Below are positions 11,829 to 19,577 of a DNA stretch of 48,487 nucleotides, piece after piece (the stretch's first letter is position 1; every line of letters starts with the position of its first letter). The translations under genes were made by a program, and so were the position numbers. The notes beneath the pieces are model-generated. The model searched no databases. It was not told where the DNA came from and saw nothing but the letters and a program-made list of their open reading frames with translations. The DNA comes from Acidobacterium sp. (GTDB taxonomy: Bacteria; Acidobacteriota; Terriglobia; Terriglobales; Acidobacteriaceae): contig PKVY01000102.1 of the NCBI GenBank assembly GCA_003131625.1, forward strand, positions 1 through 48,487, given 5' to 3'.

Positions 11829-12833
11829 ATGCGATCTGCCGAGCTGGCGCGCGTGCTACAGGCCGAGCTGCGTGGCGACTCTGATCTCGAAATCACGGGC
11901 GTCGCGGGTATCGAAGAGGCCGGACCCGGCCAAATCACCTTTGTGGCGAACCCAAAATACGCCGGCCTGGCCAAAACTACCCGTGCCTCGGCCATTCTGG
12001 TGACGCCGGATTTCCCCGACGTTCCGGCCGCCACGTTCCGATTGAAGAATCCCTACCTGGCCTTCGCTCGAGCAGTCGACATTTTCTACCAGCCGCCGGC
12101 GTGGCCTCCGGGGATTCATCCCACCGCCGTCCTGCAGCCCACGGCGATCATCGGCGCCAACGCCCACATCGGGGCCTATGCCGTGATTGGCGACAACGTG
12201 GTCATCGGCGACGACGCCGTCATCCTGCCCCACGTGGTGCTCTATCCCGGCGTTCGCATCGGCCATCGTTTCTTCGCGCACGCGCACGCGGTAGTCCGCG
12301 AGCACTGCCAGCTCGGCGACGACGTGGTGCTGCAAAATGGCGCCGTCGTGGGCTCGGACGGCTTCGGCTTCGCGAAGGATGAGGGAGGGCGCTGGCACAA
12401 GATTCCCCAGTCCGGGCCGGCCATTCTCGGCGACCGCATCGAGGTCCAGACCAACGCGTGCATCGACCGCGCCAGCGTGGGGGCAACGCGCATCGGGGAC
12501 GGGGTTAAGGTGGATAACCTCGTGCAGGTGGGGCACGGCTCGTCGGTAGGCGAAAACACGCTGCTGTGCGCCCAGGTGGGGCTGGCCGGATCGACCCATG
12601 TGGGCAAAAACGTGATTCTGGCCGGACAAGTTGGGGTCGCGGGGCACTGCAACATCGGCGACGGAGTAGTGGCCATCGCTCAGGCCGGGCTCCACGGCGA
12701 TATTCCTCCGGGCTCCATGCTGGCCGGATCGCCGGCTTTCGATCATAAACAGTGGCTGCGGGCAACCGCGCTTTTCAGCCGCCTGCCGGAGTTACTGAAG
12801 CAATTTCAGCGCAAGTCGAAACGCGAAGAGTAA
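11829..12833 (+). CDS. lpxD: UDP-3-O-acylglucosamine N-acyltransferase
   Basis: 334 residues, the usual LpxD length. An N-terminal uridine-binding domain (AELRGDSDLEITGVAGIEEA) is followed by a left-handed beta-helix of hexapeptide repeats (residues about 100-300). The catalytic His is in DNLVQVGH (His236), and GSDGFGFA binds the acyl-ACP side. The enzyme adds the second, N-linked 3-hydroxyacyl chain of lipid A in the cytoplasm and shows a lipopolysaccharide-type outer membrane. It stands alone here, away from any lpxA/fabZ/lpxB genes. A TACAAT box lies only 7 bases before the ATG, so a leaderless transcript is possible. Confidence 0.95.
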   Translation: MRSAELARVLQAELRGDSDLEITGVAGIEEAGPGQITFVANPKYAGLAKTTRASAILVTPDFPDVPAATFRLKNPYLAFARAVDIFYQPPAWPPGIHPTAVLQPTAIIGANAHIGAYAVIGDNVVIGDDAVILPHVVLYPGVRIGHRFFAHAHAVVREHCQLGDDVVLQNGAVVGSDGFGFAKDEGGRWHKIPQSGPAILGDRIEVQTNACIDRASVGATRIGDGVKVDNLVQVGHGSSVGENTLLCAQVGLAGSTHVGKNVILAGQVGVAGHCNIGDGVVAIAQAGLHGDIPPGSMLAGSPAFDHKQWLRATALFSRLPELLKQFQRKSKREE

Positions 12834-12908
12834 AGTAGGACAAACAACCCAAATTTTCCCTGGGGCGCGGCAGCAAATGCCGCAGACTTTCGCATCAAAG
12901 AAACATCC

Positions 12909-13709
12909 ATGGCGACGAACGACCAGGATTCTCCGCTGACTATTGTGCAGGCGCCCAGCGCCCCGATCCGCGTGCTCCTGCTCGACGATCACCCGGATAA
13001 TCTGCTGCTGCGGTCTACGATTCTGCGCAAATACGGTTACGTCACCGAGACCGCCAGCACGGTCGAGGAGGCTGAGAATCTTCTGGATGCCATCGACATT
13101 GCCGTCCTCGATTACCACCTGGGAGCGGGCAAGTTCGGCACCGACGTCGCAGCCCATCTGCGCGCGCGGCACCCGCAGGTTCCCATCATCATCCTCTCCG
13201 CCACGCTGGAGCGCCGCTTCGGAGGCGTCGAGGACATGCACCTGCTGAAGGGCTACAGCTCCATCGATGACCTGGTGACCGCGCTGCGCTCTTTTGAGGC
13301 GAAACGGCGCGGCAAGCCGGTGGTGGTCGATGCCCGCGACTTTTTCTACTCCCGAATCAATATGGCGATGGGGGACGACGTGGTGCTGGAAATCCTCGAT
13401 GGCGAGGGCACCTGGCACTATGTGAACGAGACCTGCGCGCGGGTGCTGGAGAAGCCGCGCGACTGGTTCCCGGGGCGCAATATGTTCGAAGAAATGCCGG
13501 AGCTGGCCGTCGACTGGGCCGACATTCTAAGCACCGTGGCAGAGACGCGCGAGACCTACATCGACCGCACGTTCCGCGGCGTACTCAACCTCCCCAGCAA
13601 GGGGGATCGCTGGGTGTGGAACGTGCTGGCGTTCCCGATCACGCTGCACACGCGCGAGACCGGCGTGGTGCTGACGGCGCGCGCGCTGGACCGCAAGCCG
13701 CTGGTGTAG
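12909..13709 (+). CDS. Response regulator with REC and PAS domains
   Basis: 266 residues. The receiver domain (about 20-130) has the acidic pair Asp26-Asp27 (LLLDDHPDN), the phospho-acceptor Asp68 in AVLDYHLG, Ser97 in IILSA and Lys114 in HLLKG, so it should be phosphorylatable. A PAS domain follows (about 145-260; EILDGEGTWHYVNETCARVL). There is no DNA-binding, GGDEF or kinase output, so it may act by protein contact. The REC-PAS order without an output domain is uncommon. No kinase gene is adjacent. It lies 75 bases after lpxD and is convergent with the VOC gene. Confidence 0.85.
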   Translation: MATNDQDSPLTIVQAPSAPIRVLLLDDHPDNLLLRSTILRKYGYVTETASTVEEAENLLDAIDIAVLDYHLGAGKFGTDVAAHLRARHPQVPIIILSATLERRFGGVEDMHLLKGYSSIDDLVTALRSFEAKRRGKPVVVDARDFFYSRINMAMGDDVVLEILDGEGTWHYVNETCARVLEKPRDWFPGRNMFEEMPELAVDWADILSTVAETRETYIDRTFRGVLNLPSKGDRWVWNVLAFPITLHTRETGVVLTARALDRKPLV

Positions 13710-13721
13710 GGGTTCCTGTGG

Positions 13722-14087
13722 TCACCGGCTGGAGAGCACATACATATTTCCATCGGGATCTTTGAAGATTGCCGATGTTCCCCATTGCTCTTTCTTTGGA
13801 TCCTGGGCGAAGACGACTCCCTTCTGCTTGAGCGCCGCCGCAGTCGCGAAAACGTCGTCGGACCAGAAGGAGATGGACTGAAACTGACCGATGCGGTCCT
13901 CATGGCCTTCTGGCGTGAAGGGCGCGATGCCGGTTTCCGCGCCGGGGATCTTTAGTTCGATCCAGCGCTGCTTCTCGTTGAAGGGCTGATCGGTCACCAC
14001 CTTCATCCCCACGGCTTCGGTCCAGAACTTGAGCGCCGCGTCCTGGTTGCTCACCGGCACACCCACAAACTTGATCCCTTTGATCAT
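13722..14087 (-). CDS. VOC (glyoxalase/dioxygenase fold) family protein
   Basis: 121 residues. The start MIKGIKFVGVPVSNQ is set by a strong gaggagg six bases upstream. Paired beta-alpha-beta-beta-beta modules are seen: VGVPVSNQDAALKFWTEAVGMKV and ISFWSDDVFATAAALKQKG, ending with the FKDPDGNMYVLS motif typical of the family. The first metal ligand position is Val rather than His or Glu, so catalysis is doubtful; antibiotic-binding or isomerase roles are all possible. Single gene, convergent with the REC-PAS gene and divergent from the winged-helix gene. Confidence 0.85.
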   Translation of the reverse strand: MIKGIKFVGVPVSNQDAALKFWTEAVGMKVVTDQPFNEKQRWIELKIPGAETGIAPFTPEGHEDRIGQFQSISFWSDDVFATAAALKQKGVVFAQDPKKEQWGTSAIFKDPDGNMYVLSSR

Positions 14088-14172
14088 GGTTCCTCCTCGA
14101 TTTGGGAGCATAACGAGGAGCGTTGGGGAGCGCAATCGTCCAGGCGTTGCTATAGTAAGGATCGGTATAGCG

Positions 14173-14478
14173 ATGCTGGCCTTCGACGACTACGTCACCG
14201 ATGTCCTGATGCGCGATCTGGTCGGCCACGATCGACGGCCGGTCGCTTTCCTCGTCTATCTCTGGCTGGCGGCAGCGCAGGCGCGCTCGGGCAAGCCCGT
14301 GCAGGTGAGCTTTCAGGAGATGGCCGAGTCGATCGGCGTGTCGAAGAGCTCCGCCCAGGCCGCCGTGCGCTGGCTCGTCCGGCGGAAGCTGCTCGCGGCG
14401 AGCAAGGCGAACGCGACGGCGATTCCCTGCTACAAAGTGATGACTCCGTGGAAGGACGGTTCGCGGCGCGGGCGCTGA
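14173..14478 (+). CDS. Small winged-helix DNA-binding protein
   Basis: 101 residues. The central part (about 50-85: VSFQEMAESIGVSKSSAQAAVRWLVRRKLL) is a clear helix-turn-helix with recognition helix SKSSAQAAVRWL, as in MarR/GntR-like winged helices or replication initiators. No ligand domain is present. The start gives a compact protein; aagga lies about 11 bases upstream. It may regulate one of its neighbours, the divergent VOC gene or the lipoprotein 18 bases downstream, but nothing in the sequence decides this. Confidence 0.75.
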   Translation: MLAFDDYVTDVLMRDLVGHDRRPVAFLVYLWLAAAQARSGKPVQVSFQEMAESIGVSKSSAQAAVRWLVRRKLLAASKANATAIPCYKVMTPWKDGSRRGR

Positions 14479-14496
14479 TGGTAGTCTGAGCAGCGG

Positions 14497-14862
14497 ATGA
14501 TGCGACGCGGGTCGATTGCGGCATGGTGTGCAGCGGGCTTGCTGCTCCTGCTCTCTGGCTGCCACTCTCCCTGGATTCAGTGCACCATCGTCAATCACGA
14601 GGACGCGCCGGTTTCGCTGGTGGAGGTGAATTATCCGGGCGGCTCGTTCGGGGTACAGACGATCGCCGCGGGCGCCAGCTATCGCTACCGGTTCCACAGT
14701 CTCAGCACCGAGGCGATGAGCCTCGAATTCACCGACGCTGCTCGGCAGAGCCATACAGCCACGGGTCCGGACCTCGGCCAGGGCCAGGAAGGGACTCTGC
14801 TGATTGAGATCGAACCCGGGAATCAGGTCGTCTGGACTCCGGCTCTGACGCCGAAGAAGTAG
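14497..14862 (+). CDS. Small lipoprotein
   Basis: 121 residues with a hydrophobic leader ending in lipobox LLSGC (Cys at about 22). The mature part is beta-rich, with the pattern IVNHEDAPVSLVEVNYPGGSFG and evenly spaced strands, resembling a small Ig-like or fibronectin-like fold; it would be anchored in the envelope. It follows the winged-helix gene by 18 bases and could be co-transcribed. No known family is recognised with certainty. Confidence 0.75.
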   Translation: MMRRGSIAAWCAAGLLLLLSGCHSPWIQCTIVNHEDAPVSLVEVNYPGGSFGVQTIAAGASYRYRFHSLSTEAMSLEFTDAARQSHTATGPDLGQGQEGTLLIEIEPGNQVVWTPALTPKK

Positions 14863-14902
14863 TCGATTTTGTGGTGCTACACTTTTCGACACAGAGTGAT
14901 CT

Positions 14903-15421
14903 ATGGCGACGCAGGTTCGCATTTCCCTTCAGGAATATCTCGAAACGCCGTACCGCCCAGACCGGGAGTACATCGACGGCGAGGTGCGGGAGCGGAACGT
15001 GGGCAAGTGGGAGCATGCGCGATTGCAGTTACTTCTCGGATCCTGGTTTGCGGATCATGAGTCGCCGTGGCAGATCATGACGTCCACCGAACAGCGGACG
15101 CGCGTCGCTTCTTCCCGCATTCGGGTGCCGGACCTGGTGGTTGTGAAAGCGGGACCCCAGCCCCCTGTGATCGAGAGCGCTCCCGTCCTGATCGTCGAGA
15201 TCCTCTCGCCTGACGATACGTACTCCGAGCTGGAAGAGCGCGTCGCCGACTATCGCAAGATGGGCGTAGAGGCGATCTGGGCGATCGATCCGAAGACGCG
15301 TAGCGGGCGCATGTGCATCGGCGATGACTGGAAGTCCGCGCGACGGCTCGAAGTGCCGGGCACGCCCATCTTTGTCGAGCTCGACGAATTATTCTCCTTT
15401 CTGGATCGCCCGCGGCCGTAG
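14903..15421 (+). CDS. Uma2 family (DUF820) putative nuclease
   Basis: 172 residues with the complete PD-(D/E)XK core of the Uma2 family: EYIDGEVRER at about 24-33, RVPDLVVV (Asp at about 75), PVLIVEILSPDD (Glu at about 98) and the helix with DYRKMGVEAIWAID. The family is expanded in cyanobacteria and Acidobacteriota; function is unknown, with restriction-like or mobile-element roles proposed. No methylase, toxin or antitoxin partner is adjacent, so this looks like an isolated copy. Start MATQVRISLQEYL fits the usual N-terminus. Confidence 0.88.
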   Translation: MATQVRISLQEYLETPYRPDREYIDGEVRERNVGKWEHARLQLLLGSWFADHESPWQIMTSTEQRTRVASSRIRVPDLVVVKAGPQPPVIESAPVLIVEILSPDDTYSELEERVADYRKMGVEAIWAIDPKTRSGRMCIGDDWKSARRLEVPGTPIFVELDELFSFLDRPRP

Positions 15422-15535
15422 GTCTCAGACTGAGCTTCTCCGCAATCGAAAGCGGCAAGTCCGTAGCCTCTCGCTCCTCTTTCTGGCAAACTAGACAAAT
15501 TGTTCCGAATGCAATTCTTGCCGGGAGGGCAGCCC

Positions 15536-16327
15536 GTGATCCAGGTGGAAAACCTGACCAAAACCTTTGACCAGTTCACCGCCGTCAAAGACATTTCCTT
15601 TCAAGTGGATGCAGGGGAGATCTTCGCCTTCCTCGGCCCCAACGGAGCCGGCAAAACCACGACTATCAAGATGCTGACGACGCTGCTCCGCCCCACCGCC
15701 GGGCACATTCACCTCGATGGTTTCGATCCCTGGGTACGGCAGCGCGAAGCTCGGCAGCGCTTCGGCATCGTCTTCCAGGATCCGAGCCTCGACAACGAAC
15801 AGACCGCGTACGAAAACATGGAGCTGCACGGGATCCTCTACCACATCCCGCACCGCGTGCGCGTGGAGCGCATCGAGCACCTGCTGCGCCTCTTCGAGCT
15901 GTGGGAGCGCCGCAACGACTACGTGAAGACCTTCTCCGGCGGCATGAAGCGGCGGCTGGAGATCGCGCGCGGCTTTCTGCACACGCCGAAGATTCTGTTT
16001 CTCGACGAGCCGACCCTGGGCCTCGACCCGCAGAGCCGCAATCAGCTGTGGACGCACGTGAAGGCGCTCAACGAGAAGGAGAAGACGACCGTCTTTCTGA
16101 CCACGCACTACATGGACGAGGCGGATCGCGTAGCGCACCGCATCGCGGTCATGGATCACGGAGCCATCGTCGCCATCGGCACCTCAGCCGAGCTCAAGGC
16201 TCGCACCAACACCGATTCGCTCGAAGGCGCGTTTCTCGCGCTCACGGGCACTTCGCTGCGCGACGAAGCCGCGAGCTCCACCGACGCCATGCGGCGCTTC
16301 GCGCAGATGTGGCAGCAGAAAAGGTAA
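15536..16327 (+). CDS. ABC transporter ATP-binding protein (ABC-2 exporter type)
   Basis: 263 residues from a GTG start placed 6 bases after GGGAGGG; an upstream ATG at 15509 is less likely. It has Walker A GPNGAGKTTT, the Q-loop in IVFQDPSLDNEQTAYENM, signature FSGGMKRRLE, Walker B KILFLDEP and the switch His in LTTHYMDEADR. The DNEQTAYENM and MDEADR details match the DrrA/daunorubicin-resistance group. It drives the permease encoded 9 bases downstream. Substrate could be a drug, a lipid or a polysaccharide; nothing here decides. Confidence 0.93.
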   Translation: MIQVENLTKTFDQFTAVKDISFQVDAGEIFAFLGPNGAGKTTTIKMLTTLLRPTAGHIHLDGFDPWVRQREARQRFGIVFQDPSLDNEQTAYENMELHGILYHIPHRVRVERIEHLLRLFELWERRNDYVKTFSGGMKRRLEIARGFLHTPKILFLDEPTLGLDPQSRNQLWTHVKALNEKEKTTVFLTTHYMDEADRVAHRIAVMDHGAIVAIGTSAELKARTNTDSLEGAFLALTGTSLRDEAASSTDAMRRFAQMWQQKR

Positions 16328-16336
16328 GGAGAGAAG

Positions 16337-17134
16337 ATGGGCGCGATTTACATCATGTGGCTGCGCGAGGTGAAGCGCTATTTCCGGTCGAAGGCGCAGA
16401 TCATCGTCTCCCTGGGCCAGCCGACGCTGTATCTGTTGGCGCTGGGCTTCGGGTTTGGGCCCGTCTTCGCGAAGGCGGGAGCGGGCAATTATTTGCAGTT
16501 CATGGCGCCGGGAGTCATCGGGATGACCGTGCTGTTCAGCTCGATCTTCTCCGGGATGGCCATGCTCTGGGATCGGCAATTCGGCTTCCTGAAAGAAACG
16601 CTGGTCGCTCCGGTACCGCGCCTGCACATTATTCTGGGCCGCACCCTGGGCGGCGCGACCGTGGCCAGCCTGCAGGGGCTGCTGATGCTCATCGTGTGCC
16701 TAATCGCGGGCTTTCGCCCCGTGCAGGCGCATGCCGCTGGAACCCCGGGCAGCCACAACTGGGTCGCCGTTCCCGTCGCGCTGATCTTCGTTGCTTTGAT
16801 CGCCATTGTCTTCGCGGCACTGGGCGCGTCCGTGGGATCGACGATCAAAGACATGCAGGGTTTTCAGATGCTGATGAACTTCCTGGTCATGCCAATCTTC
16901 TTTCTGTCCGGCGCGCTGTATCCGCTCAAAAACCTTCCCAGGGTGCTCTCCTGGATCACCCATGCCGATCCGCTGACCTACGGGATCGACGGCCTGCGCG
17001 GGGTGCTGATCGGCAGCTGGCAGTTCAACTATGGCTGGCAGTTCAACTTCATGCTCGATCTGTGCCTGCTCGCCGCACTCGCCGCGATCTTTCTCACCAC
17101 CAGCGCATGGTTATTTTCACGAATCGAGGTATAA
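16337..17134 (+). CDS. ABC-2 type transporter permease
   Basis: 265 residues with six predicted membrane helices and the ABC-2 signature region FFLSGALYPLKNLPRVLSWI before the last helices. The N-terminal REVKRYFRSK is typical of DrrB-like permeases. It forms the membrane half of an exporter with the preceding ATPase, at a 9-base spacing in the same operon. The preceding RBS is aaggagag. Confidence 0.92.
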   Translation: MGAIYIMWLREVKRYFRSKAQIIVSLGQPTLYLLALGFGFGPVFAKAGAGNYLQFMAPGVIGMTVLFSSIFSGMAMLWDRQFGFLKETLVAPVPRLHIILGRTLGGATVASLQGLLMLIVCLIAGFRPVQAHAAGTPGSHNWVAVPVALIFVALIAIVFAALGASVGSTIKDMQGFQMLMNFLVMPIFFLSGALYPLKNLPRVLSWITHADPLTYGIDGLRGVLIGSWQFNYGWQFNFMLDLCLLAALAAIFLTTSAWLFSRIEV

Positions 17135-17142
17135 CAGCCCGC

Positions 17143-17490
17143 ATGAAGATGCTCGATCGGATTTTTGGTTGCCTGCTTGCTCTGGGTGGCATAGGGCATG
17201 GCTTCGGCTCTTACGCTGCTTATCACGGCGAGCCTATGATGTTGCTGTGGGCGCTGTCAGCCTCGTTTGCCGGCGAGCTGCTGGCGGCTGTGAACCTGTT
17301 GCGCACCAGCCGCCCGGGGGATCGCGCTCTTGCCTGGATCAGCTTTGCCGGCTGCCTGGTCTGGATCGGCTTCGTGCTCTGCTTCGGTCATCTGATCCAC
17401 AACTTTCTCGACTTCCGCTTCCTGATCAACTTCCTCATCACCGCTGCGCTCGCTCTGTTCAGCCTGCGTTCCGCGCTCCGCGCTGCGTAG
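17143..17490 (+). CDS. Small four-helix membrane protein
   Basis: 115 residues with four hydrophobic segments (about 5-25, 32-50, 62-82, 88-110). GGIGHGFGSYAAY in the first helix and GFVLCFGHLIHNFLDFR in the third carry conserved-looking His residues within the membrane. Family not recognised. It begins 8 bases after the ABC-2 permease stop, so it is probably the third gene of that operon. The leader sequence cgaggtataac occurs again at 17531, upstream of exbB. Confidence 0.75.
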   Translation: MKMLDRIFGCLLALGGIGHGFGSYAAYHGEPMMLLWALSASFAGELLAAVNLLRTSRPGDRALAWISFAGCLVWIGFVLCFGHLIHNFLDFRFLINFLITAALALFSLRSALRAA

Positions 17491-17582
17491 CCAATTTTTC
17501 CAGGCGCAAGTCCCTCGTAGGTTTACCCAAACGAGGTATAACGAAGCAGGTTCCGCAGGTGCACGTGCAACCACCCGCCCCA

Positions 17583-17612
17583 TTCCTGCTTCTGGTAACG
17601 TGATAGCAGGAA
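17583..17612 (+). promoter_or_regulatory. Hairpin covering the exbB ribosome binding site
   Basis: TTCCTGCT (17583-17590) is the perfect reverse complement of AGCAGGAA (17605-17612), which contains the only plausible Shine-Dalgarno sequence and touches the ATG at 17613. The loop is 14 bases. If formed in the mRNA, the hairpin would hide the ribosome binding site of the exbB gene. Confidence 0.5.
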
Positions 17613-18380
17613 ATGATAGCTCCCCTCACCGCGTTACTTTTCTTCCAGGATTCGAACCCGATCGCTCCGCCTCCGGTGAACAACGGCAGCGCGATCGTGG
17701 AAATGCTCCGGGCCAGCGGACCGATCGCGATCACCGTGCTCGTGGTGCTTCTCGTCGCCAGCCTTTTTTCCTGGGCCATCATTCTCGGCAAATGGGCCAG
17801 CTTCCGGCGCGCCCGCACCCAAAGCCGCCGCTTCCTGCGCTCCTTCCGCAAGGCGAACCGGCTGCAGGAAATCGCCGCGGTCAGCGAGCAGTTCAAACCC
17901 AGCCCGCTGGTGAATGTCTTCGACGAAGTGTACGAAACGTATCGGCGGCAGACGGGCGGCTTTGGCCCTCCGCGCAACATCACGGCCCTGGAACGCGCGG
18001 CGCAGACCGCGGCCAGCGAATCGTTAACGGCGATGGAGCAGCGGCTGACGTGGCTGGCCAGCATCGGGGCCATCTCGCCCTTCATCGGCCTGTTCGGCAC
18101 CATCATGGGCATCGTGGATGCCTTCCATGGCCTCGGCACAGAAGGCACCGCAACGCTGCGCGCCGTCGCGCCGGGTGTCTCCGAGGCGCTGATCACCACC
18201 GCGGCCGGACTGCTGGTCGCGATCCCCGCGGTGATCGCGTACAACCAGTTCACAGCGCGCTGCCGCGACTTTGCCGCGCGCATGGACGACTTTGCCCGCG
18301 AGCTCCTGAACAGTATGGAAGAAGCCGCGCTCAAACCCGATCAGGACGCGCTGGAGACGGCCCGTGGCCTTCACAAGTAG
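17613..18380 (+). CDS. exbB: MotA/TolQ/ExbB proton channel protein
   Basis: 255 residues with three membrane helices: one N-terminal (about 30-52) and a pair near the C-terminus (WLASIGAISPFIGLFGTIMGIV and LITTAAGLLVAIPAVIAYN), separated by a large cytoplasmic loop, as in ExbB/TolQ. The conserved Thr/Gly pattern GLFGTIMGIVDAFHGLG is intact. With ExbD it uses the proton gradient to energise TonB or Tol. The downstream gene overlaps by 17 bases. Choice between ExbB and TolQ is not certain; no tolA, tolB or tonB follows. Confidence 0.9.
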   Translation: MIAPLTALLFFQDSNPIAPPPVNNGSAIVEMLRASGPIAITVLVVLLVASLFSWAIILGKWASFRRARTQSRRFLRSFRKANRLQEIAAVSEQFKPSPLVNVFDEVYETYRRQTGGFGPPRNITALERAAQTAASESLTAMEQRLTWLASIGAISPFIGLFGTIMGIVDAFHGLGTEGTATLRAVAPGVSEALITTAAGLLVAIPAVIAYNQFTARCRDFAARMDDFARELLNSMEEAALKPDQDALETARGLHK

Positions 18381-18792
18381 AACCGGCCACACCCAGACGG
18401 CTCTCGCGGAGATCAACATCACGCCGCTGGTCGACGTCGTGCTGGTGTTGCTCGTCATCTTCATGCTGACCGCGCCCGTGCTGCAATCCGGCATCCAGGT
18501 GAACGTGCCCAAGACGAAGACGGTGCGCGAGATCACCGAGCAGCGGACGGTGCTGACCATCGACAAAGATCAGCAGGTGTTCCTCAACGACAAGATGGTC
18601 AACCTGAGTGATCTGCCCAGCATCCTGCGTGCGCAGAACACAGATACCACGCACGAGGTGATTTATCTGCGCGCCGATGAGAAGGTCCCGTTCGGCGCGT
18701 TCGCCACGCTGATGGATGCGGTGAAGCAGGCGGGGATCACCAACGTGAGCATCGTGACCCAGCCCGCCGAGAACCCGACGCCGACGAAGTAG
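18364..18792 (+). CDS. exbD: ExbD/TolR biopolymer transport protein
   Basis: 142 residues, the usual length. A short N-terminus leads to a single membrane helix with the essential Asp24 in INITPLVDVVLVLLVIFML, followed by a periplasmic domain ending in the family motif VPFGAFATLMDAVKQAGITNVSIVT. The Asp is the proton-carrying residue in ExbD/TolR. Translation is likely coupled to exbB through the 17-base overlap. It could be a TolR; no decisive neighbour is present. Confidence 0.9.
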   Translation: MAFTSRTGHTQTALAEINITPLVDVVLVLLVIFMLTAPVLQSGIQVNVPKTKTVREITEQRTVLTIDKDQQVFLNDKMVNLSDLPSILRAQNTDTTHEVIYLRADEKVPFGAFATLMDAVKQAGITNVSIVTQPAENPTPTK

Positions 18793-18848
18793 CACGGCTC
18801 GTCACAAACTGGATCGAGAATCCCGCCCTCTCGAATACATTCGAAAGA

Positions 18849-19559
18849 ATGGAAACCTCCGGACAAACACGCACGTTTGGACTCGTCACTGGTCTGGGCA
18901 TGGGCGCGGGAATCTTTTATTACAAGGCTCTGGTCGATGCGAGCCTGGCTCGCGATCTGACGCCGCGCCTTCTCATGGTTCACGCCGATGTGCGTTATGT
19001 GATCTCGCTGGCCTCTGCTCGCGCAACCCAGGAACTCGCCGAATACCTTGCGGGCCTCCTGCAACAACTGGCTGGTGGAGGCGCTGAGATTGCGTCGATC
19101 CCGGCGTTCACCCCGCAAATCTGCGCCGCGGAACTCGCCTCCATCACTCCCCTGCCCCTGATCAGTCTGCTCGACGCGATTACGGCGGAGATCGAGCGTC
19201 GACGGTTCCATCGCGTCGCCCTGTTCGGAGGGCGCGTAACCATGGAGACCCGGATGTTCGGATGCTTGGGCGAGACCGAAGTGATCCTGCCGACAGCGGA
19301 GGAGATGGACACCATCGCCGCTATCTACACTCATGTCGTTGAAGAGGGGCATGCCTCCGAAGAGGATTTCAACCGGCTCCGCACCCTCGCGCACACGCTC
19401 ATTGAGCGCGAGCGGCTCGACGGAATCGTTCTGGCCGGGACGGATCTCGCGTTTGTCTTCAATCCTGGCAACGCCGATTTTTCCCATATCGATGGGGCAC
19501 GCGTCCACATCGATGCGATCCTGCGGAAAATCGCGCCCTCGGCGCCGGCTAGCGGCTAG
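18849..19559 (+). CDS. Aspartate/glutamate racemase-like protein lacking both catalytic Cys
   Basis: 236 residues with the Asp/Glu racemase fold, seen in GLVTGLGMGAGIFYYKALVD at the start, then IASIPAFTPQ and a second domain with DGIVLAGTDLAFVF. In active racemases the two halves carry Cys in NTAH- and GCTEL-like motifs; here the positions read PAFT (about 85-88) and AGTDL (Thr198). Racemisation by the two-Cys mechanism is therefore unlikely. It may be a related lyase/isomerase or a binding protein. The TAG stop lies in two cggctag heptamers (19546-19559). Confidence 0.75.
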   Translation: METSGQTRTFGLVTGLGMGAGIFYYKALVDASLARDLTPRLLMVHADVRYVISLASARATQELAEYLAGLLQQLAGGGAEIASIPAFTPQICAAELASITPLPLISLLDAITAEIERRRFHRVALFGGRVTMETRMFGCLGETEVILPTAEEMDTIAAIYTHVVEEGHASEEDFNRLRTLAHTLIERERLDGIVLAGTDLAFVFNPGNADFSHIDGARVHIDAILRKIAPSAPASG

Positions 19560-19577
19560 GCCGCTGTCTCTGGAAAA

